Shown: piece after piece, positions 6,160 to 6,904 of the stretch
How the letters are laid out: each line of letters starts with the position of its first letter
Numbering within the stretch: position 1 is the stretch's first letter
Assembly: GCA_031286555.1 (NCBI GenBank)
Contig: JAITUD010000292.1
Span: forward strand, 1 to 6,904
Direction of reading: 5' to 3'
Source of the DNA: Microbacterium sp.
GTDB lineage: Bacteria > Actinomycetota > Actinomycetes > Actinomycetales > Microbacteriaceae
DNA length: 6,904 nt
The notes under the pieces: generated by a model
Seen by the model: the letters and a program-made list of their open reading frames with translations, nothing else
What the model was told of the DNA's origin: nothing
The model's database searches: none
Program-made: the position numbers and the translations under genes

Positions 6160-6904
6160 CTAGGCGAACACGGTGAGGCCGTAGACGACGAAGAGCATCA
6201 GGTGGGCGGAGCCGCCGATCGCGGTGGCCCGCCTGCCCGCGAAGGTCGCGACCGTGAGCAGCAGCGTGGCGCCGAGCAGCACCAGGTTCGTGGGTGTCTC
6301 GGCCAGCAGCACGGTCTGACCGGTGAACAGCCCGATCGTCAGGACAGCGGGGATCGTCAGGCCGACCGTGGAGACCAGCGCGCCGTGGCAGAGGTTGCTG
6401 ACCCGCTGCATCTCTCCGCCGAATGCGGCGCGGACGGTGGTGATCGTCTCGGGCAGGAACACGATCATCGCGAGGAGGATGCCGGACAGCGCCACCGGCG
6501 CGCCGAGCCGGTCGAGGCCGTCGTCGAGCAGGGTCGCCATGTCATGTGACAGCAGCACGATCGGCAGCACAGTGGCGACCAGCACGGCGGTGCGCAGGAA
6601 CACCTCGGTGCGGTGCTCCCGGAGGACCTCGCCGATCGGGATGCGCGGCGCCGGGGCGTCCGCCTCATGGCCCGGCTCGGTGAAGTCGGTCGCCTGCGCG
6701 CCGGTCTGACGCCACAGGAAGAAGCCGTACAGCAGCAGGGTCAGGACGAGGATCGGGATAGCCTGCGCCGGCGTGTACGCGCCGCCCTCGCCGATCAGGC
6801 CGGGCAGGAAGAACGCGGTCACGAGGAGCACGACCAGCAGCGACAGGTAGGCGGACACGCCGGTGCTGTTCGCACGCAGGGAGCGGTGCCGGATGCCGCC
6901 GACG
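6160..6904 (-). CDS. CaCA-superfamily cation:proton antiporter (ChaA / y4hA type), 5' end missing
   Basis: The frame is open from TAG (complement of 6160-6162) to the right edge, about 247 residues of the C-terminal part. The visible start reads GGIRHRSLRANSTGVSAYLSLL, a normal internal ChaA-type junction, so the GTG at 6858 is not the true start. Several hydrophobic helices follow, then a charged cytosolic loop (about 6620-6720), then the second alpha-repeat with FLPETITTVRAA; its Pro-Glu pair (complement of 6448-6453) is the ion-site signature, followed by VSNLCHGALVSTVGLTIPAV. This family exchanges calcium, and in ChaA sodium or potassium, for protons across the inner membrane. The substrate cannot be decided here. 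The gene converges on cydB with six bases between stops, so it is not part of the cyd operon, and its promoter lies outside the window. Confidence 0.88.
   Translation of the reverse strand, partial: VGGIRHRSLRANSTGVSAYLSLLVVLLVTAFFLPGLIGEGGAYTPAQAIPILVLTLLLYGFFLWRQTGAQATDFTEPGHEADAPAPRIPIGEVLREHRTEVFLRTAVLVATVLPIVLLSHDMATLLDDGLDRLGAPVALSGILLAMIVFLPETITTVRAAFGGEMQRVSNLCHGALVSTVGLTIPAVLTIGLFTGQTVLLAETPTNLVLLGATLLLTVATFAGRRATAIGGSAHLMLFVVYGLTVFA

Noticed and set aside
6856..6858. GTG as the start of the antiporter gene
   Set aside because: The frame stays open to the right edge and the upstream residues GGIRHRSLR fit an internal part of the ChaA-type fold, so the gene is truncated by the window, not started here.

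Overview
The window comes from a high-GC actinobacterium, most likely of the Microbacteriaceae (Microbacterium or a close relative). This rests on the strong G/C third-position bias, the many GGATGC/GCATCC words, and an actinobacterial set of cytochrome bd genes; the genus is an inference. It carries most of a cytochrome bd oxidase locus with its own regulator pair.

Layout, left to right. Positions 1-2240 (+) hold the 3' part of a fused CydD-CydC ABC exporter gene whose 5' end lies outside the window. Positions 2199-3020 (-) encode a short M56 (BlaR1-type) membrane metallopeptidase, and 3029-3388 (-) a BlaI/MecI/CopY-family winged-helix repressor. These two form a compact operon that runs head-on into the end of cydDC. 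Positions 3389-3488 are the only sizeable intergenic gap and a shared divergent control region. Positions 3489-5069 (+) are cydA and 5101-6153 (+) cydB. From 6160 to the right edge (-) lies the 3' part of a ChaA/y4hA-type CaCA cation:proton antiporter gene.

How the genes fit together. CydAB is the quinol-oxidising, oxygen-reducing terminal oxidase with haems b and d; CydDC is the ABC exporter needed for its assembly. The repressor gene diverges from cydA. The gap between them carries three copies of a 17-bp palindrome, TTCTAC-N5-GTAGAA, with centres at 3428, 3449 and 3470, exactly 21 bp apart. The simplest reading is that the BlaI-type protein binds this phased array, represses both itself and cydAB, and is relieved when the M56 protease is activated. 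BlaI/M56 pairs are best known from beta-lactam resistance, but no beta-lactamase is visible here and the M56 protein has no penicillin-binding sensor domain. The natural target is therefore respiration, and the inducing signal is unknown.

No RNA genes, CRISPR arrays, insertion sequences or clear intrinsic terminators were seen. Both tail-to-tail junctions (cydDC/M56 and cydB/antiporter) are extremely tight.
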